Position numbers and translations under genes: made by a program
Source of the DNA: Saccharopolyspora soli
GTDB lineage: Bacteria; Actinomycetota; Actinomycetes; Mycobacteriales; Pseudonocardiaceae
Direction: 5' to 3'
Assembly (NCBI RefSeq): GCF_022678645.1
Contig: NZ_JALBWV010000027.1
Coordinates: forward strand, 51,535-115,534
Length of the DNA stretch: 64,000 bases
Notes under the pieces: model-generated
Told to the model about the DNA's origin: nothing
Seen by the model: the letters and a program-made list of their open reading frames with translations, nothing else
Databases searched by the model: none
Shown here: in pieces, positions 1-8,821 of the stretch
How positions within the stretch are numbered: the stretch's first letter is position 1
How the letters are laid out: every line of letters starts with the position of its first letter

Positions 1-753
1 CCAGCGGTGTGCCGGAAACTCGCCGAGCTGCTCGCCGAGCGCGGTACCGACCTGCGCACCGGCACCGAACTGGTCGGCGTGCGCCGCGATGGCGCGGAGT
101 TGGTGTTGACCACGACCGGCGGCGAGATCCGCACCCGGCGCGCGGTGAACTGCGCGGGTCTGCACAGCGATGCCGTCGCCGAACTGGCCGGGGCCACCCC
201 ACCAGCGCGAATCCTGCCGTTCCGCGGCGAGTACTACGAGACCACGTCCTTCCGCCGCGACCTGGTGCATGCCCTGGTGTACCCGGTGCCGGACCCGGCC
301 TTCCCGTTCCTCGGCGTGCACATGACGCGGATGGTCGACGGCAGCCTGCACATCGGTCCGAACGCGGTGCCCGCGCTGGCCCGCGAAGGCTACGACTGGT
401 CGACCTGGTCCAGCGAACACCTGCGCCGCCTGGTGCGCGACCCCGGATTGCGGGTGCTCGCCAAGAAGTACTGGCGCACCGGCGCGGCCGAGATCGCCCG
501 CTCGGCGATCAAACCGCTGTTCGTCCGCGCCGCCCAGCAGCTGCTGCCCGATCTGCGCGGCCGCGACCTGCTGCGAGCCGAAGCCGGGGTGCGCGCCCAG
601 GCCGTCACCCCGGACGGCACGCTGGTCGACGACTTCCTGGTCGTCGAGGACGAGCACTGGGTCCACGTGCTCAACGCCCCCTCCCCGGCGGCTACCGCAT
701 CGCTGCTGATCGGCGAGGACATCGCGGACCGAATCAAAGCCCGCGACCGGTGA
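1..753 (+). CDS. lhgO: L-2-hydroxyglutarate oxidase, C-terminal part (cut by window edge)
   Basis: The frame is open from base 1, so the start lies outside the window; 250 residues are visible. They match the C-terminal two thirds of the LhgO family (about 400 residues), FAD enzymes of the DAO fold that oxidise L-2-hydroxyglutarate to 2-oxoglutarate. Visible marks are NCAGLHSD in the FAD-binding fold, FPFLGVH followed by TRM, a GPNAV substrate-domain segment, and the FAD-contacting C-terminus around NAPSPAATASLLIGEDIAD. The N-terminal GxGxxG Rossmann motif is not in view. The gene ends in TGA and is followed by a copy of the dispersed palindromic element. Family assignment is firm; the substrate rests on family similarity. 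Confidence 0.8.
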   Translation, partial: PAVCRKLAELLAERGTDLRTGTELVGVRRDGAELVLTTTGGEIRTRRAVNCAGLHSDAVAELAGATPPARILPFRGEYYETTSFRRDLVHALVYPVPDPAFPFLGVHMTRMVDGSLHIGPNAVPALAREGYDWSTWSSEHLRRLVRDPGLRVLAKKYWRTGAAEIARSAIKPLFVRAAQQLLPDLRGRDLLRAEAGVRAQAVTPDGTLVDDFLVVEDEHWVHVLNAPSPAATASLLIGEDIADRIKARDR

Positions 754-769
754 TCCGCAGCGTAAGGGG

Positions 770-968
770 CTGCTTTATAAGCGGCGTAGCCGCTTGCGGT
801 GTGGGAATCAGCTTGCACCGCCGCGGGTTCTCAGACGTCGCCTCGCGAGGACAGCCCCGACAGCGCAGTGAAACTGCGAATTGGAAGTACATGATGTCGG
901 GGATCCCGGAGTCGAGGCGGCGTCTGAGGTTCCGCCACCCGCACCGCAACGCAGACCGCTGCTGGAAC
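770..968 (+). repeat. Dispersed palindromic element, copy A (full length)
   Basis: About 190 bp between lhgO and the convergent EspG-like gene. It shares long blocks with 26433-26620 (same orientation) and 32671-32850 (inverted): GCCGCTTGCGGTGTGGGA, CACCGCCGCGGGTTCTCAG, GTCGGGGATCCCGGA and a right end GTTCCGC..CCCGCACCGC. The inner part can pair (TCAGACG..CGCCTC against GAGGCG..CGTCTGA) and the outer ends can pair, so the element is a nested palindrome around a GGGGATCCC core. No transposase reading frame is present. Confidence 0.75.
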
Positions 969-973
969 ACCCC

Positions 974-1717
974 CTACCGGGGTAGTGGCTGGGTTCGCTC
1001 GCTGAGTCCGGTCCAGAGGTCCTCGACGTACTCCTGCAGGGCTTTGCCGAGCAAGTAGGCGCTCGCCGGTGCCACCATGGTGAACGTGTCGTCCGGGGAT
1101 TCCGGGATCACCGCGACTCGCCCGGACGGCGCGTGGTGCACCTCGATGGCGAACGCTCCGGTGCGCATCGCGCCAGCCGCCTCGCGCAGGCCGACGGTCA
1201 GCCGAGCGGTCATCCCGTCCGCTCGCCGCAGCAGGTCGCTCACCGCCTGCGCGTCCTCCGGGGGCACCCGGCGGCGCTTGAGCTCGTAGGCCAGCCAGTC
1301 GACCTGCTGGTCCGCACGCTGCTCGGCCTCGGCGCGCGCTTCGGACAGCAGCTCGGTGGGCACCGTGACCTCGCAGCCATCGGCCGGTTCGCGATCCGGG
1401 AGGCAGCCCACTAGCGCTGGCCACGGCGCATCGGGGCGCACCCGCTCCGCGGTCACCGACTCGCCCCGCACCAGCATCCGCGCCGCTTGACCGCTGCCGA
1501 CTGCCACGACGGCCCGCAATTCGGCTTCATCGGTGTCGTTGACCTGCGCGAATCCGAACACCGACGCACGTGCGAGGGTCGTGACCAGATCCGCCCACTG
1601 CTCGTCCGGCGGCCCGGCCGCGTCAGCCTGCGGCGCGGTGATCAGGAACGACGTGAGCTCCGCGCCGACCGCTCGATCGCGCAGCAGGCCGTCGAACTCC
1701 CGCAGGCTGCATCGCAT
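974..1717 (-). CDS. EspG-family ESX secretion-associated protein (orphan)
   Basis: A 247-residue protein resembling the actinobacterial EspG family, cytosolic chaperones that hold PE/PPE-type substrates for type VII secretion. The resemblance is in overall length, the alternating beta/alpha pattern, a central segment around residues 70-125 (AVVAVGSG to EVTVPTELL, comparable to the family's 'vtvPaael' step), and a C-terminal block GAFAIEVHHAPSGRVAVIPE followed by a short strand and a helix ending the protein. The N-terminus looks shorter than usual. No EccC, WXG100, PE or PPE gene is in the window, so it may act on a remote ESX locus. Identification is by pattern only and the family is highly divergent, so treat the name as probable. 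Confidence 0.55.
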   Translation of the reverse strand: MRCSLREFDGLLRDRAVGAELTSFLITAPQADAAGPPDEQWADLVTTLARASVFGFAQVNDTDEAELRAVVAVGSGQAARMLVRGESVTAERVRPDAPWPALVGCLPDREPADGCEVTVPTELLSEARAEAEQRADQQVDWLAYELKRRRVPPEDAQAVSDLLRRADGMTARLTVGLREAAGAMRTGAFAIEVHHAPSGRVAVIPESPDDTFTMVAPASAYLLGKALQEYVEDLWTGLSERTQPLPR

Positions 1718-1864
1718 CGTCGGCTCCGTGGTTCACCAGCATTCCCCGTGGACGTACTTGATCAACAGGATATCCGGTGCACGGCGTTTCAGCGGCCGAA
1801 ACGGCTGGAAAACCGGGGTGCCCGGCCCGCGAAATCACCCACTTGCCGCTGGGCCGCCCGGACG

Positions 1865-2254
1865 TCAGCGGTCCGCCACCTGCGTGCGGGTGCGCCGCAC
1901 GATCCCAGCCAGCGCGCTGCTGACGATCGTGACGATCAACGCGCCCCAGAACGCCGACCAGAACCCGTCGACGTGGAACGGCAGTTGCAGCTGCCCGGCC
2001 AGGTAGCTGGTCAGCCAGAACAGCAGGGCGTTGACCACCAAGCCGAACAGTCCGAGGGTGAGCACGTAGAGCAGGCAGCCCAACGTCTTCGCGATCGGCT
2101 TGAGCACCACGTTGACGATGCCGAAGATGACCGACACGGCCAGCAGCGTGAGGATCTTCGCCGGGGTGTCCTCGCCTGCCAGGGTGATCCCCGGCAGCGC
2201 GGTGGTGATCCACACCGCGACCATGGTGATCAGGATGTGCAGCAGCAGTGCCAC
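1865..2254 (-). CDS. Phage holin family 4 / YvlD-like small membrane protein
   Basis: A 129-residue integral membrane protein. Four hydrophobic segments are visible, roughly residues 2-22, 33-52, 56-82 and 100-120, with the family-typical stretch IFGIVNVVLKPIAKTLGCLL in the middle. This fits the PF04020-type 'phage holin 4_2' family, which despite its name is chromosomal and of unknown role in most bacteria, sometimes linked to envelope stress. It stands alone between the EspG-like gene and ppx, all on the minus strand, with about 100 bp to each neighbour. No phage genes are nearby, so a true holin role is unlikely. Confidence 0.75.
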   Translation of the reverse strand: MALLLHILITMVAVWITTALPGITLAGEDTPAKILTLLAVSVIFGIVNVVLKPIAKTLGCLLYVLTLGLFGLVVNALLFWLTSYLAGQLQLPFHVDGFWSAFWGALIVTIVSSALAGIVRRTRTQVADR

Positions 2255-2360
2255 GACGCGCCTCCCCGCCGGTTTTCGCCACGAACATCATCGACGCTAC
2301 CGGCGATCGGGTGCGCGCCGCCTCCGCAGGGGGTGTGATCTCCCGGCCGGGAGGCGGCGG

Positions 2361-3326
2361 TCAGTTGAACAGGGTGGCCATGAGCTGGAAGGCGTCCCCG
2401 CCGTTGGCGCCGTGGGCTTCGGCGAACCGGAAGACCAGACCTTCGCGCAGTCCCCAGGGGCAGATCTCCAGTTCGTCCACGCCGATGGTGCGCAGGATCA
2501 GTTCAGCGACGATCGCCCCGGCCAGGATGCGGCGGGCGCGGTTGCGCGACACGCCGGGCAGCGCGGCCCGCTGCGCCTGGTCCAGCTCGGCCAGCCGCGG
2601 GATCCAGGGCCGCAGCTTGGCGCGGGAGAGCCGGTCGGGGTGGCGGGCCACCTTCCCCGGCGAACTCTCGGTGAGGACGGCCAACTGCCGCAGCACCTTC
2701 GACAGGGCGACCGGATGTCCCAGGTCGACGTCGGCGAAGTTGCCCAGCGAGCGCGGGATGGTGCCGCGGACGGCCGCGAGGAGTTCCGCGACGTGCCGTG
2801 GCCGCGGCGGGTCGTCCGGCAGGTACTGCCGGGTCAGCCGGGCCGCACCGAAGGGCAGCGAGACCACGTCGGTGGGCCGCACGCCGGTGCCGGTGGCCAC
2901 GTCGATGGTGCCGCCTCCGATGTCCACAGTGGTCAGTCGCGGACCGCATCGGCCGTGCCAGCGGCGGGCGGCGTGGTAGGTGACGGCGGCTTCGTCGTGC
3001 GGGCTGAGCACGCCGATCCGCACTCCGGCGGCGTCGCTCAACCGCTGCCGCAACGCCGCGCCGTTGGCCGCATCGCGGACCGCCGAAGTGCCGAAGGCGA
3101 CCAGCGCGTCCGGGCGCTTGTCCGCCACCGCGCGCACGCAGTGCCGCACCGCGCGCACTGCCTGTTCGACACCCAGTTCGGTGACCGAACCGTCCGGCCC
3201 GGTGTGTTCGGCGAGCCGGGTCCGGGCCTTCACGCTCCAGTCCGCGCGCGGCATCCGGGACCGGTCGAGATCAACGATCTCCAGGCGCGCAGCGGTCGAC
3301 CCGATGTCCAGCAAAGCCAATCTCAT
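2361..3326 (-). CDS. Exopolyphosphatase / guanosine pentaphosphatase family (Ppx/GppA)
   Basis: A 321-residue protein of the ASKHA fold. Phosphate loop 1 is at the N-terminus (LALLDIGSTAARLEIVD), the second glycine-rich loop is TVDIGGGTIDVATG at about residues 140-153, with AFGTSAVRDAANG (about 81-93) between them and the C-terminal GLREGLV typical of the family. Members split polyphosphate or convert pppGpp to ppGpp in the cytosol. It is the short form without the C-terminal HD domain of enterobacterial Ppx. The canonical 'DxGSNSxR' reads DIGSTAAR here, as in many actinobacterial paralogues. A 250 bp divergent region separates it from the LLM oxidoreductase. Confidence 0.85.
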   Translation of the reverse strand: MRLALLDIGSTAARLEIVDLDRSRMPRADWSVKARTRLAEHTGPDGSVTELGVEQAVRAVRHCVRAVADKRPDALVAFGTSAVRDAANGAALRQRLSDAAGVRIGVLSPHDEAAVTYHAARRWHGRCGPRLTTVDIGGGTIDVATGTGVRPTDVVSLPFGAARLTRQYLPDDPPRPRHVAELLAAVRGTIPRSLGNFADVDLGHPVALSKVLRQLAVLTESSPGKVARHPDRLSRAKLRPWIPRLAELDQAQRAALPGVSRNRARRILAGAIVAELILRTIGVDELEICPWGLREGLVFRFAEAHGANGGDAFQLMATLFN

Positions 3327-3577
3327 GCGGCGTCCATCGGCGCACCACGCAGCTCGCGCGGTGTCGCGGCGCAGGAGATGGACGACATATCCCCATTGTC
3401 GGGGTCAGCGCGACCGAAAATCCAATCGGACTGACGTTTTCTTGAGATGTGTGTCACGTTCCGCAGGTCAGGTGGCGACTGCCGATGTTGCCGTACTCGG
3501 CGGTAACCTCTGGGCAACCTCGGCGGCGTGGCCGACGCTCCGGCATCGCCGCTGCCGCAGACCGGAAGGAACGTCCG

Positions 3578-4624
3578 ATGCGCATCGGGATGCCGCTGAA
3601 CTACAGCGGAGGCTTCAAGGAGACCGTCGACGACCTGGCCAGCTACGAGAAGGCCGGGCTGGACATCGTGTTCGTGCCGGAGGCTTACTCCTTCGACGCG
3701 GTCAGCCAACTGGGCTTCATCGCCGCCCGCACCGAACGCCTGGAGATCGCCTCCGGCATCCTGCAGATCTACACCCGCACACCGACCCTGACCGCGATGA
3801 CCGCCGCTGGGCTGGACTTCGTCTCCGACGGGCGGTTCACCCTCGGCATCGGCGCCTCCGGTCCGCAGGTCATCGAGGGCTTCCACGGCGTGCCCTACCA
3901 GGCGCCGCTGGGTCGCACCCGAGAGATCGTCGAAATCTGCCGCCAGGTCTGGCGCCGCGAGAAGGTCGAGCACTCCGGCAAGCACTACAACATCCCGCTG
4001 CCCGCCGAGCAGGGCACCGGGCTGGGCAAGCCGCTGAAGCTCATCAACCACCCGGTGCGCGACCGGATCCCGATCATGATCGCCGCGATCGGACCGAAGA
4101 ACGTCGAACTGGTCGCCGAGATCGCCGAGTCGTGGCAGCCGATCTTCTACGTGCCGGAGAAGGCGGGCGCGGCGTGGGGCGAGGCGCTGGCGGCGGGCAA
4201 GGCCAAGCGCGACGCCGCGCTGCCGCCGCTGGACGTGGTCGCCCAGGCACCGCTGGCCATCGGCGAGGGGCTCGACGACCTGTTGGACTTGGGTCGGCCC
4301 GCTGTGGCACTCTACGTCGGCGGCATGGGCGCCAGGGGCAAGAACTTCTACAACAACCTGGCGCGCCGCTACGGCTTCGAAGCCGAGGCGGAGCTGATCC
4401 AGGACCTCTACCTCAGCGGCAAGAAGGACGAAGCCGCTGCCGCAGTGCCGCGCGAACTGCTGGAGAAGACCTCGCTCATCGGACCGGAAGGCCACGTCCG
4501 GGAGCGGCTGGCGGCGCTGCGGGATTCCGGCGTCACGACGCTCAACGTCACGCCGCTGGCCAGCGACGCGGCCGGTCGCGCCAAGCTCATCGAACAGATC
4601 AAGCAACTCGCGACCGACATCTGA
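3578..4624 (+). CDS. LLM-class F420-dependent oxidoreductase
   Basis: A 348-residue luciferase-like (TIM barrel) protein. It starts MRIGMPLNYSGGF, has the family's SGILQIYTRTP strand and the F420-binding ASGPQVIEGFHGVPY segment near residues 88-103. Such enzymes transfer hydride between reduced F420 and varied substrates, so the substrate cannot be named. The chosen ATG has GGAAGGA 8 bases upstream; open frame further 5' shows no better start. It is divergent from ppx and convergent with the MFS gene, whose stop is about 58 bp away, so it is probably monocistronic. Confidence 0.85.
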   Translation: MRIGMPLNYSGGFKETVDDLASYEKAGLDIVFVPEAYSFDAVSQLGFIAARTERLEIASGILQIYTRTPTLTAMTAAGLDFVSDGRFTLGIGASGPQVIEGFHGVPYQAPLGRTREIVEICRQVWRREKVEHSGKHYNIPLPAEQGTGLGKPLKLINHPVRDRIPIMIAAIGPKNVELVAEIAESWQPIFYVPEKAGAAWGEALAAGKAKRDAALPPLDVVAQAPLAIGEGLDDLLDLGRPAVALYVGGMGARGKNFYNNLARRYGFEAEAELIQDLYLSGKKDEAAAAVPRELLEKTSLIGPEGHVRERLAALRDSGVTTLNVTPLASDAAGRAKLIEQIKQLATDI

Positions 4625-4682
4625 GCGCCAGGCGGTGCCCGCGCTCGGGCTCGGTCTGGGCGGAGGAAGTGCCGGGACCGGT

Positions 4683-6026
4683 TCAGGCTTCGGCGACCGC
4701 TTCGCGGGGTCGGGCCGTCGCGGTGCGGGCCGGGCTGGTTTCGCGCAGCAGCAGCGTCGAGGCCAGCGTGCACAGGCCCATCAGCAGCAGGTACGCCGAC
4801 ACCGATGCCGACGTGCCGGTCGCCGCCAGCAGCGCGGTCATGATGAACGGGGTTCCGCCGCTGACCAGGATCGCCGCCAACTGGTAGGCCAGCGACGCAC
4901 CCGAGTAGCGGACCCGCGGCGCGAACAGTTCGCTGAGGTAGGCCGCCACCGGCCCGTAGGTCAGGCTCGACCCGATGCTGCCCACCGTCGCCGCGATCGC
5001 CACCCCGGCTATCGAAGCGGTGTCCACCAGCCAGAAGAACGGGAATGCCCACACCGCCAGCAATCCCGCGCCGACCAGGATCAGCGGACGCCGACCCCAG
5101 CGGTCCGACAGCACCCCGGCGAAGTAGATCACGAACACCCCGACCACGGAGGACACCAACGTCACCGCCAGCAGCGACTGGCGCGGCATGCCCAGCTCGC
5201 GGGTTCCGTAGTCCAGCAGGCCCGAGATGCTGATGTAGAACACCGAGTTGGTGGCGAACAGCAGGCCCGCGCCCAGCAGCACGGTCCGCTTGCTGCTGCG
5301 CAGCACCTGCATCAGCGGCGCCCGGACGACCTGCGCGTCCTGCTCCTCCTTGCGCTGTTGGAGTTCGCGGAACACCGGGGTGTCCTCGATCTTCAGCTGG
5401 ATGAACAGCACCACCGGCGCCAGGGCCGCGCTGGCCAGGAACGGGATCCGCCAACCCCATGCCTGGAACGCTTCCGGGCTCAGCACCGCGCCAGCCACCA
5501 GGAACGCGACGTTGCCGAGGATCACGCCCAGCGGCACGCCCATCTGCCCGAAGGTGCCAGCCATCCCGCGACGGCCGCCGCCAGCGTTCTCGGTCAGCAG
5601 CAGGACGATCCCGCCCCACTGACCGCCGACCGCGATGCCCTGCAGGAACCGCAATGTCACCAGCAGGATCGGGGCGAGCACACCGATCGAGCTGGCGCCG
5701 GGCAGCACGCCGATCAGGAACGTCGCCGAACCCATCATGATCAGGCAGATCACCACGGCGGGTTTGCGGCCGATCTTGTCGCCGAGGTGACCGAAGACCA
5801 GGCCGCCGATCGGCCGGGCGATGAAGCCCGCCCAGAACGTGGCGAACGACAACAGCACGCCGATCAGCGGACTGGCATCGGGGAAGAACAGGTGACCGAA
5901 GACCAGGGCCGCGGCCGTGGCGTAGATGAAGAAGTCGTACCACTCGATGGAGCTGGCGATCAGCGCCGCGACCAGCAGTTTCTTCGGGGTTCTTGGGACT
6001 TGCGCCGTCTGGTCGCTCACCGTCAT
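4683..6026 (-). CDS. MFS transporter, metabolite:H+ symporter (MHS) family
   Basis: A 447-residue carrier with 12 predicted membrane segments. It shows both MFS loop signatures, GHLGDKIGRKP between segments 2 and 3 and GVLSDRWGRRP between 8 and 9, and the MHS opening IEWYDFFIYATAAAL. This family includes ProP (proline/betaine), KgtP and ShiA, so a small carboxylate or betaine is a reasonable but unproved substrate. The start MTVSDQ is chosen because AAGGGAG sits 10 bases upstream; an upstream in-frame ATG would add 31 hydrophilic residues. It is followed on the same strand by no obvious partner; the hydroxyacid dehydrogenase lies 170 bp upstream. Confidence 0.85.
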   Translation of the reverse strand: MTVSDQTAQVPRTPKKLLVAALIASSIEWYDFFIYATAAALVFGHLFFPDASPLIGVLLSFATFWAGFIARPIGGLVFGHLGDKIGRKPAVVICLIMMGSATFLIGVLPGASSIGVLAPILLVTLRFLQGIAVGGQWGGIVLLLTENAGGGRRGMAGTFGQMGVPLGVILGNVAFLVAGAVLSPEAFQAWGWRIPFLASAALAPVVLFIQLKIEDTPVFRELQQRKEEQDAQVVRAPLMQVLRSSKRTVLLGAGLLFATNSVFYISISGLLDYGTRELGMPRQSLLAVTLVSSVVGVFVIYFAGVLSDRWGRRPLILVGAGLLAVWAFPFFWLVDTASIAGVAIAATVGSIGSSLTYGPVAAYLSELFAPRVRYSGASLAYQLAAILVSGGTPFIMTALLAATGTSASVSAYLLLMGLCTLASTLLLRETSPARTATARPREAVAEA

Positions 6027-6193
6027 CGACAGACTCCCTTGGCTTGGTGACCGGAGAACAAGATCATTCACAGACCGACTGGTTGGTATGACTGTGATGT
6101 GCGTCTCTGCCGACGTCAAGACCGAAATCTGATCTAGAGCAAAGCCGTCTCAGTGCCCCCGTTTCGTGATCAACCGGTAACGCAGCGGCGGCA

Positions 6194-7159
6194 TCACTCG
6201 GCGTTGAGCACCCGGATGGGCGACCCGTCCAGATAGGCGCGGATGTCCTCGACGGTCTCCGGGTAGAAGCTCCGGTAGGTGCCATCGGTGACGTAACCGA
6301 GGTGCGGCGTCAGCACTGTGCGCGGCGTGGTGCGCCAAGGGTCGTCGACGGGCAGCGGCTCGCGGCCGAACACGTCGATCCCGGCCCCGGCGAGCCGTCC
6401 CTCGCGAAGTGCCTCCTGCAACGCGGCCTCATCGACGATCGGCCCCCGCGAGGTGTTGATCAGGTACGCGGTCGGCCGCATCAGCGCCAATTCCGCCGCG
6501 CCGACCACGCCGCGAGTGCGCTCGCTGAGCACGGTGTGGATCGTCAGCACGTCCGCGGCCCGGAACAGTTCGTCCTTGTCCACTCGACGCACGCCGGCCG
6601 CCGCTGCGGCCTCGTCGGTGAGGTTCTGGCTCCACGCGATCACGTCCATGCTGAACGCCTGGCCGACCTTGGCGACCTGCGTGCCCAGCCGCCCGAGCCC
6701 GAGCACGCCGAGCGTCCGGCCCGCCACCTCGTGCCCGACGGTGCGCTGCCAGCCGCCCTCCCGGACCGTCCGGTCCTCCTGCGGGATGTGGCGCAGCAGC
6801 GCGAGGATCAGGCCCCAGGTCAGCTCGGCGGTCGCCGCCCACGAAGGGCCGCTGCCGTGGCCGGTACCCGAGACGACGATCCCCAGCTCCCGCGCCGCGG
6901 CCAGGTCGATCGAGGCGTTGCGCATGCCGGTGGTGACCAGCAGCTTGAGGTTGGGCAGCGCTTGGAGCACCTGCCGGGGGAACGGGGTGCGCTCCCGCAT
7001 CGCGGCGATCACCTCGAACGGCTCCAGCCGCCGCACCAGCTCCGCCGGATCGGTCAGGTGCTCGTGGAACACCTCGACCTGCGCGGGCAGTGCGTCCCAG
7101 TCGGCGTAGTCCCGCGCGACGTCCTGGTAGTCGTCCAGCACCGCGACCCGAACCGTCAT
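6194..7159 (-). CDS. D-isomer-specific 2-hydroxyacid dehydrogenase
   Basis: A 321-residue NAD(P)-dependent dehydrogenase. The Rossmann motif GLGRLG is near residue 150. The catalytic set is present: Arg in LINTSRGPIVDE, Glu in IDVFGREPLP and His in LTPHLGYVTDG. Family members reduce 2-oxoacids to D-2-hydroxyacids or act on phosphoglycerate; the C-terminal serine-binding ACT domain of SerA is absent, so this is not SerA. The start is fixed by GGAGGA about 7 bases upstream of ATG at 7159. Substrate unknown. It is divergent from the DUF952-cupin gene. Confidence 0.87.
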   Translation of the reverse strand: MTVRVAVLDDYQDVARDYADWDALPAQVEVFHEHLTDPAELVRRLEPFEVIAAMRERTPFPRQVLQALPNLKLLVTTGMRNASIDLAAARELGIVVSGTGHGSGPSWAATAELTWGLILALLRHIPQEDRTVREGGWQRTVGHEVAGRTLGVLGLGRLGTQVAKVGQAFSMDVIAWSQNLTDEAAAAAGVRRVDKDELFRAADVLTIHTVLSERTRGVVGAAELALMRPTAYLINTSRGPIVDEAALQEALREGRLAGAGIDVFGREPLPVDDPWRTTPRTVLTPHLGYVTDGTYRSFYPETVEDIRAYLDGSPIRVLNAE

Positions 7160-7248
7160 GGAATCCTCCTCGCCACACGTGGAAAAACCGCTTCGGATCC
7201 TATGTGCCTGATCGCGCCGACCGGGGTGGGCGGGAGAGACTGTCGGGC

Positions 7249-8028
7249 GTGACTGGATCTCACCTGCTGCACCTGCTGCCGCTGAGCACCTTCCACGCCG
7301 ACCGAGCCGCCCCCATCCGCGCCGCCAGCCTCGACGGCGAGGGGTTCGTGCACTGCTCGCCGGACGTACGCACCACGCTCGCGGTGGCCAACACCCTGTA
7401 CCGCGAAGCGGCCGAGCCGATGGTGGCGCTGGAACTGGACCCGGCGAAGCTCTCGGCGCCGGTGCGCTGGGAAGCCGCGAATCCGGCGCCACCGGACGGC
7501 GTGCCCGTGGACGTGCTGTTCCCGCACGTCTACGGGCCGCTGGAGCGCGACGCGGTGATCGGCGTCCGGTACGCGCGGCGCGATGCGGCGGGCCGTTTCC
7601 TGGCCTTGGAGACGCGCAGCCGCACCGCCGAGGAATTCGATCTGCTCCCCCACCCGGAAGGCGGCTGGTACCGCCGAACCTGGACCAGCCCGGTCGAGGT
7701 CGAGCGGCCCGGCGGCACCCGGCCGACCGCGACGGCGATCTACTTCCTGCTCCCGCCCGGTCAGCGTTCCACCTGGCACACGGTGGCTTCCGACGAGCTG
7801 TGGCTGTGGCACCGGGGCGGGCCGCTGACCCTCTCGCTGGGCGGCGACGGCCCGCGCCCGGTCGCCGAGCCCGAGCAGTTCGTGCTCGGCGCGGGTGCCG
7901 GGCAGGTGCCCCAAGCAGTGATCCCGGCTGGCACCTGGCAGTGCGCGAGCGCGGCGGCGACGGTCGAGACGCTGGTCAGCTGCGTGGTTTCGCCCGGTTT
8001 CGACTTCGCCGACTTCCGCGTCCTGTAG
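7249..8028 (+). CDS. DUF952 - DUF985 (cupin_5) fusion protein
   Basis: A 259-residue two-domain protein starting at GTG with GGGAGAG upstream. Residues 1-110 are DUF952: LLHLLPLSTF, a GEGFVHCSPD core, and the closing FPHVYGPLERDAVIGV. Residues 125-259 are DUF985, a cupin: LLPHPEGGWYRRTWTS, AIYFLLPPGQRSTWHTV, the DELWLWHRGGPL strand and VIPAGTWQCA. Neither domain has an assigned reaction; DUF952 is, to my knowledge, grouped structurally with ADP-ribosyltransferase-like folds, and DUF985 resembles epimerase-type cupins. The fusion suggests both act on one small ligand. The stop overlaps a possible convergent gene by about 50 bp. Confidence 0.8.
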   Translation: MTGSHLLHLLPLSTFHADRAAPIRAASLDGEGFVHCSPDVRTTLAVANTLYREAAEPMVALELDPAKLSAPVRWEAANPAPPDGVPVDVLFPHVYGPLERDAVIGVRYARRDAAGRFLALETRSRTAEEFDLLPHPEGGWYRRTWTSPVEVERPGGTRPTATAIYFLLPPGQRSTWHTVASDELWLWHRGGPLTLSLGGDGPRPVAEPEQFVLGAGAGQVPQAVIPAGTWQCASAAATVETLVSCVVSPGFDFADFRVL

Positions 8029-8425
8029 GCCGGTCGAACAGGTGCCGGGGTCCGGGGCGGCGCATCGCGCCAGGGCCGCCGACCGATACCGGGCGACGGC
8101 TGCGGACCACTTCGGACGGCGTCCGCATCGACCCGTAACCGACCGAGAACACGGCGAGCACCACGGCGACCACCGAGAAGACGGCCGACAGGGCGTTGCG
8201 GTGGGTTCGCGTCGGGGCGTTCAAACTGGCGCGCTGGTGTCGGTATTCGGCGACGAACCTGCTGGTTTCGCGAGGTCTGCTGCGGGCCGGTTCGCGGCGC
8301 GGCGCGCCGGAACCGAGCATCCTCCGCTCCACCCAGGACATCACGACCAGCATTCCGATGATCGAGCCGATGCCGACTGCGGCCGCCATTGCGAACCCAG
8401 CCAGTGAATTGATCACCGGCACCAC
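7976..8425 (-). CDS. Possible small two-span membrane protein
   Basis: About 149 codons beginning at one of three closely spaced GTG codons (8425, 8422, 8416) behind a G-rich stretch that could act as a ribosome site. Two hydrophobic segments are visible: INSLAGFAMAAAVGIGSIIG and following (about residues 5-32), and LSAVFSVVAVVLAVFSVGYG (about 88-108), separated by an Arg-rich loop with ERRMLGSGAPRREPARSRP. I recognise no family. The 3' end runs 53 bp into the convergent DUF952-cupin gene, so the true stop or the gene itself could be wrong. Support is the membrane-segment pattern only. Confidence 0.4.
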   Translation of the reverse strand: MVPVINSLAGFAMAAAVGIGSIIGMLVVMSWVERRMLGSGAPRREPARSRPRETSRFVAEYRHQRASLNAPTRTHRNALSAVFSVVAVVLAVFSVGYGSMRTPSEVVRSRRPVSVGGPGAMRRPGPRHLFDRPTGRGSRRSRNRAKPRS

Positions 8426-8821
8426 CCCCCAAGGTGTAGCCGACCACCCACTTCTCAGCGACAGTCGCATCCAGCGGCGAACCAGCACCGCACTACTGCC
8501 GGTTCTGCTGTGGCCCTTGGGTTTCACCGTAGGTCGGGGCGGTCCTGGCCGCTGGGCGCGAACCACCCCCCTCGCCCGAACAGGTGAAAAACGATCAGGT
8601 TCGTAATGCTCGCGTTCGTGATCGGACGAACCCGCTGTCGACCACGCAAACCGTCCGACTCGGGAGCTACCATCGAGTTCGGGTCCGGCCGATCCCGATG
8701 CACCGCGACGTGATCTGGCGCATGTCCGGGCAACCGGCCGCGGTCGGCGCGCGTGTTCTCCCGGCGCGCCGATTTCCACCGGCACCGTCGACGATCGCGA
8801 TTCAGGGGAGGTAATCGGGTC
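8426..8821. other. Gene-free stretch of about 400 bp
   Basis: I see no convincing coding frame, RNA gene or repeat here. Short open frames have no ribosome site or composition that sets them apart. The interval presumably holds the divergent promoters of the two small membrane-protein genes on either side. A structured 5' leader cannot be excluded by eye. Confidence 0.4.

Noticed and set aside
1865..2254. Prophage holin
   Set aside because: The family name is misleading; there are no other phage genes within view.
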